A DNA stretch of 64,000 nt from Hymenopellis radicata (lineage: Eukaryota; Basidiomycota; Agaricomycetes; Agaricales; Physalacriaceae): assembly GCA_015501595.1 (NCBI GenBank), contig JADNRX010000004.1, positions 554,720 through 618,719 of the forward strand, given 5' to 3'. Under the pieces are notes generated by a model. That model was not told where the DNA came from and made no database searches. It saw only the letters and a list, made by a program, of their open reading frames with translations. The translations under genes were made by a program, and so were the position numbers. Shown piece after piece: positions 1 through 11,400 of the stretch (positions are counted from its first letter, which is position 1; every line of letters begins with the position of its first letter).

Positions 1-1
1 G

Positions 2-1406
2 CGAATTCCAACTACCTGCCTGGTGACGGCCAAGGGGAGCTCCAAGCTCAACCAATATCGCCGAGAGAGAAAGTTGCATTCTTCCAAGGATGGGACTGAG
101 GTTATGCTCTACACTGACGAGGTGCAAAGGCGGAGAGTGGTAAGCCATCTACCGCACTATGGTGCCTTTAGCTAACCAGTGTCTTAAGGTGGTAAAGGCC
201 GTCAAGCGCAACAACACCCAGGACAAGGTGAAGGCGTTCAAGAAGAAATTTGCCTGCAACAACGACCCTCCCAGCTCTCAACAGAGTATCGAGCGCGAAA
301 TTTCGATATTAAAGGCGTGTCAACATCCGTGCCATGTGCAGTTGTTGGAAGTCTTGGACGATCCTTCCAAACAAAGCGTGTACTTGGGTGCGTGTTCATG
401 GCATTTGCTCTAACCACCGCTCACATTGTTCCCAGCCTTGGAGTACCTATCCGGCGGACAAGTGCAATGGGAGGAGAACGGCATGCCGACGTTGACGGTT
501 GAGCAAAGCCGCCGCGTTCTACGCGATGTGATTGTGGGCCTAGAATACCGTTCGTACCCCATTTCATTTCCGCCCATCCTACTCATTCTGCGCATAGTCC
601 ATTACCACGGCATCATTCATAGAGATATCAAGCCCGCCAACATTATGTGGTGCGAGAACCGAACCTACGTCAAAATCATCGACTATGGCATCTCACACTT
701 CAGTGAAAGTCTACTTCAGGTCCCATCTTCCCACCCTTTAAAAGATATGGACGTTGTTAGACAGTGCCCGTCTTTCAAAGAAAACGATCTTTTGAAAGTT
801 CGCGGCACGGGCTACTTCTTCGCGCCCGAAGTGGTGTGGTATCCTTCTGACATGACACCCTACACCTCTTCCGATTCCATAGCAGCGCAGTCCTCGCCGA
901 TACTGGTATCCTCTTCCATTCACAGGCCTCCCGTGACGGAAGCTGTCGATATTTGGTGTTTAGGCGTCACCGCGTTCTGCTTCTTCTTCGGCCGTTTCCC
1001 CTTCAACCCGCCTGGCGGAGGGCAGCATAACCTTAATAAGGAGATCTTAGAGAGGGATTGGCCAGTCGCGTCGACCATGTGCGCGGATGATGTGCCAACC
1101 GGCGGGGACGCGTCGCGTGATGTGGATGGACATGTGTTGAACATGCTGAATCAAATGCTACAAAAGGATCCTTCTCAACGAATCGAACTTTCGACACTAA
1201 AGGTGTGCCACACATCCTATTTTCCTGTTCGTGATACTAACAGCTCTTTTTCGCAGCGCCACAACTGGATATTGGACGGGATCCATCAACCTGAAGCGTG
1301 GTTAGCTTTGACTTCCCCTTCTAAATTATATGCGCGCCCGACGACGTGGTTCCGTCGCTCGCTCTCGGCGTTGCAGAATCTGCTTCCAGGCGTGACAAAG
1401 TCGTAA
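2..1406 (+). CDS. CaMKK/Sak1-like Ser/Thr protein kinase, 5' partial
   Basis: A protein kinase of the CaMKK / SNF1-activating (Sak1/Tos3) type, inferred to activate an AMPK/SNF1-like kinase. An open frame enters from the window edge at base 2. Exons fit 2-139, 180-387, 436-549, 598-1202 and 1257-1406. Visible motifs are a hinge-like LEYLSGGQVQW, the catalytic loop IHRDIKPAN, IIDYGIS at the DFG position and FFAPEVVW at the APE position. The last intron carries a good branch site (gatactaac) before its acceptor. The glycine-rich loop is not visible and must lie upstream of the window. The DYG triplet replaces canonical DFG. The long stretch between DYG and APE (about 50 residues) contains a Ser/Pro-rich insert. 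The kinase call is firm; the subfamily is inferred from the LEYLSGG and linker pattern. Confidence 0.85.
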
Positions 1407-1891
1407 TTCGACTTGGGTATCTTTTCGCGGACTTCATCTTTAGATTACAGATTTTCGGACTTGGTGTACCTACCTGTATCAGCATACTTACTGGACTTTG
1501 GTTTGATTCATCTGCACTGCAGTTGCTTGTGAATACGATTTAGAATACTGTGCATATATTTTCGGTCATCCTGATCTACAATAGTCAGACACCCAACTCT
1601 TATACAACACTCAGTACATTCGCGAAGCTACAGCGCAGACTTATGATACTACTATGATACAACCTTTCGGGCAGGAACACTCATCGATGTTCCTCTACTC
1701 AAAGAGTTTATTGTGTGCATAGCACCATTGACAAGGTTGACGCGGAAAGGAAATGACGATGTCTATCCAGGCATTAGAGCGCGATGATTCCGTATAGGCG
1801 CAATGAGTTTGCATACCACTGCCGGAGCACTGGAGTGTAAGTACTTCAGATCAGAACAGTCAAATGAGGAGTAATATAATGCATTAGAGGC
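1407..1891. other. Convergent intergenic region
   Basis: This is the space between the 3' ends of the kinase (plus) and the HAD hydrolase (minus). It presumably holds both 3' untranslated regions. I see no ORF with family features, no repeat and no RNA gene. Confidence 0.6.
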
Positions 1892-2942
1892 TCATCCATC
1901 GTGAGCAACAAAGGTTTGCTTGTCATCGGAGAAGATATCGTTCAGGCTTTCAATGACTTTGACGCCACTCCACACATCGGCGCCAACTTCTGTATTCTCT
2001 TCTGATGGGCGCCGGAGCAGAAACGTTTGCATCCCGGCCTCAAGGGCTCCGAGATAATCACTACAACGGCATGAGCATCATTACCAGATTTGAAAGTATA
2101 GCCCACCTCTGCAGCTCATCGCCAACATGTAGACACTGATTCATCTGAATGGGCCGCTTGACGGCGTGAACCTTGTTGGCACGTTCTAGCGCACGAAGAA
2201 AGATAGCGCTCGAGGGCTTCTCTATGCCTTCCTCTTCACTGAGAAGGATTGGTTTCAGGTAATTTGGGAAGTCCAAATCCTTCAGTACTAGCCCTTTGGG
2301 AATTCAAGGCTTAGACGAGAGCTGCGAAGACATACTTAATATCTGAAGGACGAACCGGTTCGAGCGTCGGAGTTGCTTATGACGGCTGTCAGGACGCCTA
2401 AGGAGTGCAGCTTTTCAACTAGATTGACGACATCATCTAAACTGATTGGAGCAAGCAGGATAAGGTACTGACGAGTAGGTATCGCGTCATCGAATGCTTT
2501 GTAGCCCTCTTTAGAGCTAAAACGGTGCATAAGATTGTCCACAATTTGAGGCAGGGAGTCTTTGAGAGCTATCCCATGATCTCTCAACCACAGCTATGTA
2601 CGTGTCAACGCAAGCAAACGCACCTTGGGGATCCGCGCGCGCGGACAGAGCAGTCCGATAGATGACTTCCGACCACCAGTCACGGCTTCCCTTATCGTAC
2701 GCAGGCCTTTCGCGTTGTAAAGCCGCAAGAGCTAGTACGAAGCTTCGTCAAGATGATCCCTTTACACCAGCTATATTGATACCGGACTTGAATGAGGTCT
2801 TCAGAATGTTGGGATTCAGAGTACCCAGGAACGGTTCGAAAGCCAAAGAGTATTGCACATGGATAGGATATCGAGGCATTATCAGAGTGTGCAGGACGTC
2901 AAAGGTCACCAGGCGGATGGGAACCGACGCAGGCGCGTACAT
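1892..2942 (-). CDS. HAD-superfamily hydrolase (HDHD3-like)
   Basis: A haloacid dehalogenase-like hydrolase of the HDHD3 group; the substrate is unknown. Six exons join in frame to about 273 residues, with a GT-AG border at each junction. The N-terminus has RLVTFDVLHTL (motif I region, nucleophile Asp in FDV). Next come a cap segment with DWWSEVIYRTAL, motif II in ISNSDAR, a conserved SEEEGIEKPSSAIF (motif III region) and HVGDEL (motif IV). It ends in SDDKQTFVAHDG. The second Asp of the usual DxD nucleophile motif is replaced by Leu (DVL). That is common in this subgroup and suggests it is not a typical phosphatase. The aldo-keto reductase follows in the same direction, ending 156 bp upstream of this start. 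The start at the ATG of MYAPASVPIRL fits family length. Confidence 0.85.
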
Positions 2943-3098
2943 GCAGGTGGTAGGAAAGGAAAAAGTTTCAAGACGTCATTGATGTAGCTGTTAGCGCGCA
3001 CTTGAGTTGGGTAAGTACCCTTCGTACAATTTTCATTCAGTTAACGACTTTACGACACACAATATCTACTTATACAGCTCCCTATTTCACCTGAGCCT

Positions 3099-4411
3099 TC
3101 AAACCCATGCTGTACGGAACAATATGAACCCAAAAATAATCAAAGCCAAGGCTAGGACGGACTTGGGGTGCGCAGATGGCTTCAAAGAAGAACCGTGTGC
3201 TCCTGCTTCATCGATGGCGTCGATTTCATCTTGGGTCAATGGAGCTACAAGGTTAAGGATGATTAGAGGACAGCTCCGAGGAAGGACGTTCAAAAAACAC
3301 ACGTAGATCAGCAACAGCTTGGTATTCTTTCAATCTTTTGACGTTAGACGTAGTCCTGCAAGCGATATTAGTCAAGTAAATGGACGACTAGAAAAAAACT
3401 AACGTTACGATGACCGCTCCTTTGCTCCGGACCCATAAGAATATGACCTGAGCGGGAGTGGCGCCAAGGCGGGCAGCAGCAGCAGCTACTGGAGCATCAA
3501 CTGGTCCTCCTGGAATCCGAGTTATGGGCCTAGAGTATGGTTAATCCGGCAGTACACGAGAGGTTGCAGTTGACTTGCGTAAGACTGCTGTACGCCTCAG
3601 TAACGATCCCATGCTGAGCAGAGTATTCAAGAAGTGCCTTGTGCTCTGCATAATTGTAGGGGTGGAAGCGGATCTGTCGACGCGTGAACCCGGTGCTGGG
3701 CATGCTGATGCATATACTTACTTGGTTGACAGCAGGTTTGATTCTCGCTGTCTTCAGGAGAGTTTGAAGCTGTTCGACATTGAAGTTACTGACGCCGATA
3801 GATCTGATGAAGATTCGTTGGAGTGAACACGCGTCAATGAAGGAAAAGACTTACTTCGCAAGTCCTTCATCCTTGATGCGTTCCAATTGCTTCCACCCGT
3901 TCTCGATATCATTTTCAATCAATCCGGGAAAGTGGATGAGATATAGATCAACCTGCTTCAGGCCGAGCTAGGAACCTTGGACGTGAATATTGCGAGAGAG
4001 GTAATTATAGCATAGATAAGGCACCTTTGACAGGCTGGCGTTGAGGGCATCACGTACATCTTCCCTACCCCACTTGGTGGTAATGAAGAGGTCGGAGCGC
4101 TCGAATCCACTTTCCTTGATAGCCTGACCGACGCTCTCTTCGTTGTTGTAGACTAGGAAGGAAAGCAATGATGTGGGTACCCGTACGTGAAAGAATTCCG
4201 TGATCGAGTTCTGCTTACTTTGCGCAGTGTCTACATGAGAGAAACCGTTATCCAGAGCTCTTGCCACGTATTCTGTGGCATCGTTCCCAAACAAAGCTGT
4301 CCCAGTACCAAAGGCAATAGCTGGAATCTAGAGACATGTCAAGTTGAGCAAGAATTACAAAAACAACCTTGCCTTGTTGCCGTCGTTGAGAGCAATCTGT
4401 TCAAAGGGCAT
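3099..4411 (-). CDS. Aldo-keto reductase with C-terminal hydrophobic tail
   Basis: An NADPH-dependent aldo-keto reductase reducing aldehydes or ketones. It starts [30 protein letters not shown] holds the catalytic Asp, followed by YNNEESVG with the Tyr. Then come [11 protein letters not shown], a LYLIHFPG segment and [11 protein letters not shown], and [15 protein letters not shown] near the cofactor site. The last exon reads [17 protein letters not shown] and then runs into about 16 hydrophobic residues before a short basic end (FRTAWV), so the protein may be tail-anchored in a membrane. Soluble relatives normally stop soon after the IDEAG helix. The first intron (4328-4372, 45 nt) needs a GC donor (AAG then GCAAGG), because the nearby GT donor gives the wrong phase. 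Total length is about 320 residues. Confidence 0.88.
4328..4372 (-). other. Non-canonical GC-AG intron in the aldo-keto reductase
   Basis: This 45-nt intron joins NDGNK to IPAIAFGTG in phase 0. The donor is AAG followed by GCAAGG, which matches the GC-donor consensus except in its last base, and the acceptor is CTAG. The only nearby GT is out of phase with the next exon. Confidence 0.7.
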
Positions 4412-4633
4412 GGTAAGAGAGCAACCAGTGTGGCTGACGCGTCGCAAATTGCGCCATCGTGCAGTGAGAATCTGCAGAAGAGTGGGAAATGACGATCCCA
4501 GGGGCTTTAGAACTAAACAGGGATAATCAACGGACACTGATTCTTTTTGGAAGGACTCCCGACTCTCTCACTCTTGTCTTTTATCCTCTTGTCTTGCGAG
4601 TTTGCGCTACACCTCTTAAAATCCGACGACACA
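4412..4633. promoter_or_regulatory. Divergent promoter, AKR / SND1
   Basis: These 222 bp separate the start codons of two divergent genes and must hold both core promoters. The SND1 side is pyrimidine-rich (runs of ctctc and tttt at about 4545-4600). No clear TATA box is seen. Confidence 0.55.
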
Positions 4634-7600
4634 ATGTCTATGAAAGCGGTCAGTATCTTTGCCTTTCTCAATATCAACACGCGTTTACTTGTCTCACAGA
4701 TTGTAAAATGTGAATACATACTGCTGTATAATACCAATGTCCACTCTCATCTTTGCGTCCAGCCGTAATTTCGGGCGACTCGCTCGTGCTACGTGGCCGA
4801 CCTGGACCCCAAGGACAGCCCCCGAAAGAGCGGTTCGTCTGTTGTCTTGACACGTTGTCCGTTTCCAACCGTGGCGTGCTAGAATTCTACATCTCGCTGA
4901 TATAGGCGCACCGCGTATGGGTTCCTCCACTAGGGAGGATGAGGTGCGTAATGCCACGATTTTCCGATGTCATTCTGACCCTACCCCAGCCTTGGGCCTT
5001 CGAATCCCGAGAATTCCTACGAGCACTCGCAGTCGGAAAGGAAATCACATTTGTCTCGACACATTCACTGCCACCGAACGACGATAATCCCCGTGACTTC
5101 GGTACTGCAGAGATCGGAGGACACGACGTTGCCTCTGAATTACTCAAGAACGGCTGGGCCAAAGTTAAAGAGTTGAAGCGTGATCCCACCGACGAAGACA
5201 CGCGCAAACGTGAGCTCGAGAACGAAGCCAAAGCTGCTGGCAAGGGCCAATGGAACCCCCATGGTCCCCAGGTATAATCCACGTATTGTCCGAGTTGGTC
5301 ACGCGCTCAAGTATTCTTCACAGGCGCGTGCTGTCAACCATACTATGCCCACAGATTCTCTAGGATTTTTATCAGAATGGAAAGGGAAAACTATCGATGG
5401 TGTGTTCGAAATCTTCTCGCGATTATTATACATGTTCAGTGCTTTTAGCCATCGTCGAACAGGTTCGCGAAGGTACTTCACTTAGGGTGCGCCTCCTCAT
5501 GCCCGACGGCGAACACCAACTGGTCAACGTTCTTTTGGCTGGCGTTCGTAGCCCAAAGGTTGCAAGTAAACCTGGAGAAGTGTCAGAGCAATGGGGCGAA
5601 GAAGTGGGTTATATCATGAATTCCATGTATCCCCCTTCCCTCTCAATTAATATGCATCTTTTTTGTCAGGCCAAGTTTTTTCACTGAGTCACGTCTTCTC
5701 CAACGTGCTGTGCGTGTTCAAATACTATCTTTGCCTACATCAACCGGTACACCCTTCCAAACCGGCGCAAATGGGGCACCTGCACCGGCCACTGCAAGCA
5801 ACTTCATCGGCATCGGTTCGTTGACCGAATTCTTCTTAAGAATGCGACTCATCCTCCCTTCAGTATTACATCCGGCGGGAAATGTTGCAGAACATCTCGT
5901 AGCTGCAGGTCTTGCTCGCGTCGTTGACTGGCATGCTGGCATGCTCGCTAGCAGCGGTGGGATGGAGCGACTAAGGGCGGCCGAGAAGGCTGCTAAGGAG
6001 AAACGTGCATGTCTATATGCGTCCGCACCCGCGCCTACGGCCGCCAAGTCAAACGGTACCGTGAATGGCCAAAGTCGTTCCTTCGAAGGAACGGTTAGCC
6101 GCGTATGGTCTGGAGATCAAATATCTGTTGTGGAAAAGGAGTCTTGCAAAGAGCGAAGATTACAGCTGAGCTCAACGAGGGGACCAAAGTACTTTTTTTC
6201 GAGCGTCCATCCTTCTGCATTTTCTCAGACGCATTGCAGATTAGCTGATTCTAAACAAGCCGCATATGCGCAAGAGGCACGCGAATTTCTACGGAAGAAG
6301 CTCATTGGCAAAAGCGTTCGCGTCACTATTGACTTCGTACGTCCTCGCGAAGGCGAGTACGAGGAGCGAGAGTGCGCTACAATTCGCTATGGCAACCAGA
6401 ACGTGTACGTATATTCTGTCTGCCTACTTCCTGTAGAAATTCATTCTTACAGAAACGTCGCGGAGCAATTGGTCGAGAAAGGTCTTGCGAGCGTCGTGCG
6501 CCATAAACGCGACGATGAGGACCGCTCTTCGGATTATGACAAGCTGATGGGTGCCGAGCAACTGTGCGTAGCGTCCTGGCCGTCCCATTCTGTTTTAAAT
6601 CTTCGACCGTGTCTAGAGCCATAACTGAGACGCGTGGTATATACTCTGGAAAAGATGTGCCAGCGCCTAAACAGCCCCTCAACATTTCTGAGGTATGAGC
6701 CGCCTTCAGACCGTTCACTGCTTGACTAACATTTTTGTCAGTCTCACAATCGCGCTAATCAGTACCTTAATGGCTTCAAGCGACTCGGACGGATACCTGC
6801 AGTTGTGGACTACGTCGCAGCCGGTTCGCGATTCAAGTACGTGTTTCCTGCGACCCCATTTTTACACGTCGCGCTCAAAGTTTTCAGGATCTTCCTCCCA
6901 AAGGACAATCAGACTCTAACTTTGGTACTCGGCGGTAAGTCTGTCCTCCATGCAATGACACGACGGACCAAACCTGGTTCTAGGTATTCGTGCCCCGCGT
7001 ACTGCCCGAAACGCATCTGAAAAGAGCGAACCATACGGGGTTGAGTCCTACGAGTACGCGTCGAGAAAGTACATGCAGCGCGACGTTGAATTCGAAGTCG
7101 ACTCCTTGGACAAGTCTGGAGGTTTCATCGGATCGTTATACCTCAATAAGACGGAAAATGCAGCGGTCGCATTAGTCAAGGAAGGATTAGCCACTGTGCA
7201 CTCCTTTTCTGCTGACGGTCTCTCATGGGCTCGTCACCTGTATGATGCTGAGGTTTGTTGATCTCAACTGACTTACGCTGAAGCTCATTTGAATTGATAG
7301 GCTGAGGCAAAAGCGGCTCATCGGAATGTAAGACTTTTCTCTGTTGCTGCTGTCAGTATATTAATTCCACCCTACGTAGATCTGGAAGGAATATGACGAA
7401 TCAGCTGAGGTCGAGCCTGAAGTTCAAGAGGATGCAAATGGCCCACTGAAGTCAGAGTACCTGGATGTCATCGTCAGCGACATCCGTACAAAAAACGACT
7501 TCACTTTTTCGGTCCAGATATTAAACACAGAAGGTCAGCCATTCTAGGATCACAGCTATACTCGATAATCATCCCACCCATATATAGGAATAGCCTCGCT

Positions 7601-8281
7601 GGAAAAACTCATGAGGGACTTCTCGTTATATCATCGTAGCGCTCCTGCATCGCCTGCTGGGTTTATACCGAAGGGCGGAGACCTTGTGTCTGCCAAATTC
7701 TCTGACGGTTCATGGTATCGTGCCAAGGTCCGCCGAGCATCACCTGTGAAGCGGGAAGCTGAGGTCACCTTCATCGACTACGGCAATCAAGATACTGTGT
7801 CGTTTTCCAACATTCGTCCATTGGATCCTCGCTTCCGTTCGCTGCCGGGACAAGCGCATGATGCACGACTAAGGTGAACTCCCTAGGTGCAGTGTTCTCG
7901 CCCAGGACTGATCAATGTGTTTCTTCTACCAGCTTCATCAAACTCGTCGGTCCTGATAGCGATTATCATGCCGAAGCGATTGAGCGGTTCACGAGCCTCT
8001 GTGAAGGCCGCAAGCTGATCGCGAACGTGGATCACAGGGAAGGCCCTCTTCTTCACCTCAGGCTGATAGACCCGACCGACCCAGCATCGGCGGATCCTCA
8101 TTCATACGCATGCATCAATGCCGACCTGCTGCATGATGGTGTGGCTACTATCGACAAGAAGGGATGCAGATACATTCAATCTTATCCTGAGCTTGTTAAA
8201 AAGTTGCGCGGCTCTATCTTGGAGGCGAAGCGGGAGCGCGCTGGGATGTTCGAGTTTGGCGACGTTGAGGAGGATGATTAG
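4634..8281 (+). CDS. SND1: Tudor-SN / SND1 staphylococcal nuclease-domain protein
   Basis: The multifunctional RNA-binding Tudor-SN protein (p100), about 900 residues. It consists of four SNase-like OB repeats, a Tudor domain and a final partial SNase repeat. The start reads MSMKAIVKSVISGDSLVLRGRPGPQG, the canonical first repeat, and needs a 10-nt micro-exon (4700-4709). Later repeats begin with EQVREGTSLRVRLL, EGTVSRVWSGDQISVVE and IPAVVDYVAAGSRFKV. The Tudor core near 7670-7830 shows GDLVSAKFSDGSWYRAKV and VTFIDYGNQDTV. The C-terminus ends GMFEFGDVEEDD. About a dozen short introns join in frame. The family takes part in RNA processing, stress granules and cleavage of edited RNA. It is divergent from the aldo-keto reductase and followed 185 bp later by a LETM1-like gene on the same strand. 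Confidence 0.93.
4700..4709 (+). other. SND1: 10-nt micro-exon of SND1
   Basis: Skipping this segment joins exon 1 (ending at 4648) to exon 3 (starting at 4763) in the wrong phase and reads a stop at once. Including attgtaaaat, flanked by cacag and gtgaat, restores AIVKSVISGDSLVLRG, the family consensus. It is therefore an internal exon of only ten bases. Confidence 0.8.
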
Positions 8282-8466
8282 TGTAGTTTCCGATGATTGA
8301 ATCATAATGGACCAAGCCTCTCGAGGGTCTTTTCTCCTCTCACACACTTCGTACCCAAGTAAACGATGAAACGATGCTACGTAGTACGCACACAAAAATC
8401 ATGACCAGGCGTATCATGTGACTGTGACGAGGACTCTTTTTCGGCAACGACAGCTAAGCGCGTTAT

Positions 8467-9419
8467 ATGCTGCTGCGACGTGCACCGCGGCTTGTGCCCC
8501 GCCATGTCTACCGACATGTTCGCCTGTTATCCGCTGCCACGCCTCCCCCACGACTACCACCAAAACCCGACCAAGATCTCTCCATCCCGGAGCAGTTCAA
8601 GGCAGACATCGAGGACGCCCAAGCTCGCGGTCTCCTTCGCGCCCCCCTGCCCACTATAATAGTGTCAGCCGATTCTTCATAACAACAGCGTCTCTCTTTG
8701 CATTCTATGTTCGCAACACCTACGAGGTCTTCGCGCGTCAACGCCTCGTCGGGTCCACGAGCCGTATCAAGCGAGCCGACCTGCGCTTTCTCTACACCCA
8801 GCGGCAGGACATAAAAAAGGTCGTGCCCTTCCTGTTCCTCGCTATTTTCCTCGAGGAAGCCATTCCGTTCGTCGTCGTGTACGCACCGGGGCTCCTTCCA
8901 TCCACATGCATACTTCCCGGCCAGCAGGCCCGCATTCGCCTGAAGCAGGTCGAGCAGGCGCGCAAAGCACAGTCGGTTTTGCGTGAGGTCGTACAGCGTA
9001 TCCAGAAGGATCCTGATGCCTACCCCGACAGCGTAGAAAGCATAACGGCGGATCCAATGCACTTCAAAATTTATGAGCAAGCATATCTATATCACAAGCG
9101 GGAGTTGCGGCAGACGATGGGTGTGCTGGCATACGGTCCGGTGTGGTTTGGCAGTGGAAGAACCGCATACGTTCAAAATGACGACTCCTTGTTTCTCGGA
9201 GGTGCTGCAGAGGTGAATGCACTTACGGAGGACGAGTTGGACCAAGCGCTCATTGACCGGGGTCTTATAATTCCCTTTGATCAAACAAGTATGCAGGCCA
9301 AGCAGGGTATTCTGAATTGGTGGTTGAAGGAGATACTTGGATCTGGATCTGATAGTTTGCAGTTCCGAGTAGCTCTTGTTGCTAGATTTGCCAGTTTATC
9401 CAAAGACTTATTAGAATAA
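8467..9419 (+). CDS. Mitochondrial LETM1-like protein
   Basis: A short LETM1-domain protein, about 297 residues, expected in the inner mitochondrial membrane, where family members act in K+/H+ homeostasis or bind mitoribosomes. The N-terminus MLLRRAPRLVPRHVYRHVRLL is Arg-rich, without acidic residues, and typical of a matrix-targeting presequence. One hydrophobic stretch (VPFLFLAIFLEEAIPFVVVY) precedes PGLLPSTC, the LETM1 hallmark. The ribosome-binding-like domain follows, ending DQALIDRGLIIPF. The two reading frames join through a 59-nt intron, best placed at 8630-8688. It uses a weak gtctcc donor, so the junction is inferred. No EF-hands or long coiled-coil tail are seen, unlike full-length LETM1/Mdm38. 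Confidence 0.8.
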
Positions 9420-9537
9420 ACAGAATCGAATGCATGCCATGACGATGGAGACGTTCTTGTAAACATAGCAAGACTGGATTTTTGGCGGTTTGGAGCCCTA
9501 CGGGCCACGTATACTCGCTCTATACATATTCTCACCG

Positions 9538-11400
9538 CTACGTTACGATTTCGTCCACCTTGGATCTATTGATACAAAATCCCTACCGAACGAGTAAGAA
9601 AGTGGGTACTAGGATGGAGGCAAACATACCGGTGTAACCCATGCTTTGCAGCCACAACATACGCCAGCCCAGTCGTAGTTCCCAAGCTTCGCGCCGCACT
9701 TCTTGTTCGGGCATATGATCTTGCCAGCCAACTCGCCATTCTGCAAAAATGGCTCCATCCACTTCATCTACAAGGTATTGGTGTGAGCGCGTCAGGATTG
9801 AGCATACCCACGCACAGGCTCTACAAAGTAGCCAGAACACTTGGGATTGGCCAAGATCGGAGGGCTTATCACGTTTGGCTTAATGTTATTCGTCTGTAGA
9901 GGCGTCATACTCATGCCCGCCGGCCCTCGCAAAGCAGCCAGTTTAGGATTCGCATAAAGCTGCGCCGCCAAGTCACCAGGACTTGCGTATTGCGTCGCCT
10001 CCACCTCAGGCTTCGAAGGTGGCTGCCCCGGTTCTGTATCTCCCGGAGACGAAATAACAGCATCCGACATTCGTCTTCCCAGCTTCGCTGCGGCGTCAAC
10101 AGACGTAGGCCCAGCCTCATTGCTCAAGTCCGTCGTGACCTCGGGTTCGTCGTCGTCTTCACTTTCCACCGCTTCCTCGGTTTCCAGCGCGGACATAGAA
10201 AGCGAGTCCATCATACTCCTCGACAGATTGGCGAACGGCCGTATAGCTCCAGATCTACCACCAGACGGACGTCGCGGAGCTAGCTTGGCTGTTTCTTCAT
10301 GATCATCTTCAGTTGGCGACATCGTCAAGGCATCAACGAAACTGCTGAGACCAGATGGTCTCCGTGGCCGTGAGCTCTCCGATCCCAATCGAGACCGAGG
10401 TTGACTTGTCGACGGATGTCGTGATGGGGGCTGATGCGTGGACGGTCTGCGCGACGATGCGGGGGTCAAGTTGGCCGGCGTCGCGTCCCCGAGCTGTCCG
10501 TGGTCGAGCATATGCTCTCTCGCTGCAAGCTCCTGCCTAGCAGGAAGCGTGAGTATTAGCCAGCTGTATAGACGGGAGCGCGCGTAATTCACCTGCACAT
10601 CTTGCATCTGATACGCCGCCTCGGGCCCCCAGGCGTGTTCGGCGTCGAATCGGTCGGTGTCCGGGGAAACTTGGCAAACATGTCGGTGGGCGGCAGGGTG
10701 CCATCGCCGTCTGAAACCGGCATGAATGGCTTGATCTACAAGTGTGGAGTGACTTTTGAAGAACGCACTCATGACCTCCTCCACGGCTCGCTCCATGTAA
10801 AACATACGTGTAGATTTGTCGCGTTGGGAAATACGGAAGGACGCCTTGTGGAAGAGCTCGAGCTGGACGAGAAATCCAGTATTCGGGCTAACAGTGAGTG
10901 AGAATCACAAATGAGACACACGAGTCAATTTCGACGGACTCAATTTGAGGACGGGACTTGCGGATGAGTTCCAGCGCGGCCTCGGGCGTTAAATGGCGTG
11001 TATACATTAAATAGGCGGCCACTATCGTAGCGCTTCTACCTAGCAATGGCGATGTCGTGAGCGATGGAGCAGGAAACCATGGATCACTCACTCATTCCGG
11101 CCTGACAGTGGACGAGGACGCCTCTTCCCTTGTCCAGTTCTGCTTGTATGAAGGTTATGGCGGGCAAAAATGTATCATTATATCGGCCTCCTCTGTATCA
11201 TCGAGGAGGATTTGGTGGCGGATAAAAGTCTATTTTATTTAGCAGCCTTTCCTCGATATTCTGCTGTAATGTACCTCGTGTATGGTAATGCGACCTCGCA
11301 TTGCGGATAGAATGCTGAATATCTTGTTTTGCTGGAGCTGCTCTGTATTGAGAGCGCTGCGCATGTCCCCAATCCAAAGTCCAGGGATAACTTCGTCCAT
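9538..11400 (-). CDS. YVH1: Dual-specificity phosphatase YVH1 (one frame break)
   Basis: The Yvh1 phosphatase, which in fungi releases Mrt4 from pre-60S ribosomes. It starts MDEVIPGLWIGDMRSALN. The P-loop HCQAGMSRS carries the catalytic Cys. Zinc-binding cysteines appear in RIRCKMCRQELA and again in CPNKKCGAKLGNYDWAGVCC near the C-terminus, which ends GFCINRSKVDEIVT. Between the zinc halves lies a long Ser/Pro-rich linker (about 9900-10500), much larger than in yeast. Seven or so introns join in frame. The exception is position 11166-11170 inside exon 2: an A5 run (T5 on the coding strand) puts DDTEEADIMIH and LPAITFIQAELDKG one base out of phase. One extra base would restore the conserved IHFLPAI. 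No intron can bridge it. Confidence 0.88.

Noticed and set aside
2..2. CRISPR arrays, LTRs, transposases or viral genes anywhere in the window
   Set aside because: I saw no regularly spaced repeats, long terminal repeats, reverse transcriptase or transposase motifs on either strand.
8418..8690. Upstream in-frame extension of the LETM1-like ORF from 8418
   Set aside because: That frame lacks the presequence-like Arg pattern; the 8467 frame with a 59-nt intron gives a coherent mitochondrial protein.
10120..10540. Plus-strand Ser-rich frames within the YVH1 linker
   Set aside because: They are shadows of the low-complexity Ser/Pro-rich linker on the coding strand.
11160..11180. An intron to explain the YVH1 frame change
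   Set aside because: There is no GT-AG pair between the two frames, and both flanking peptides are conserved right up to the break.
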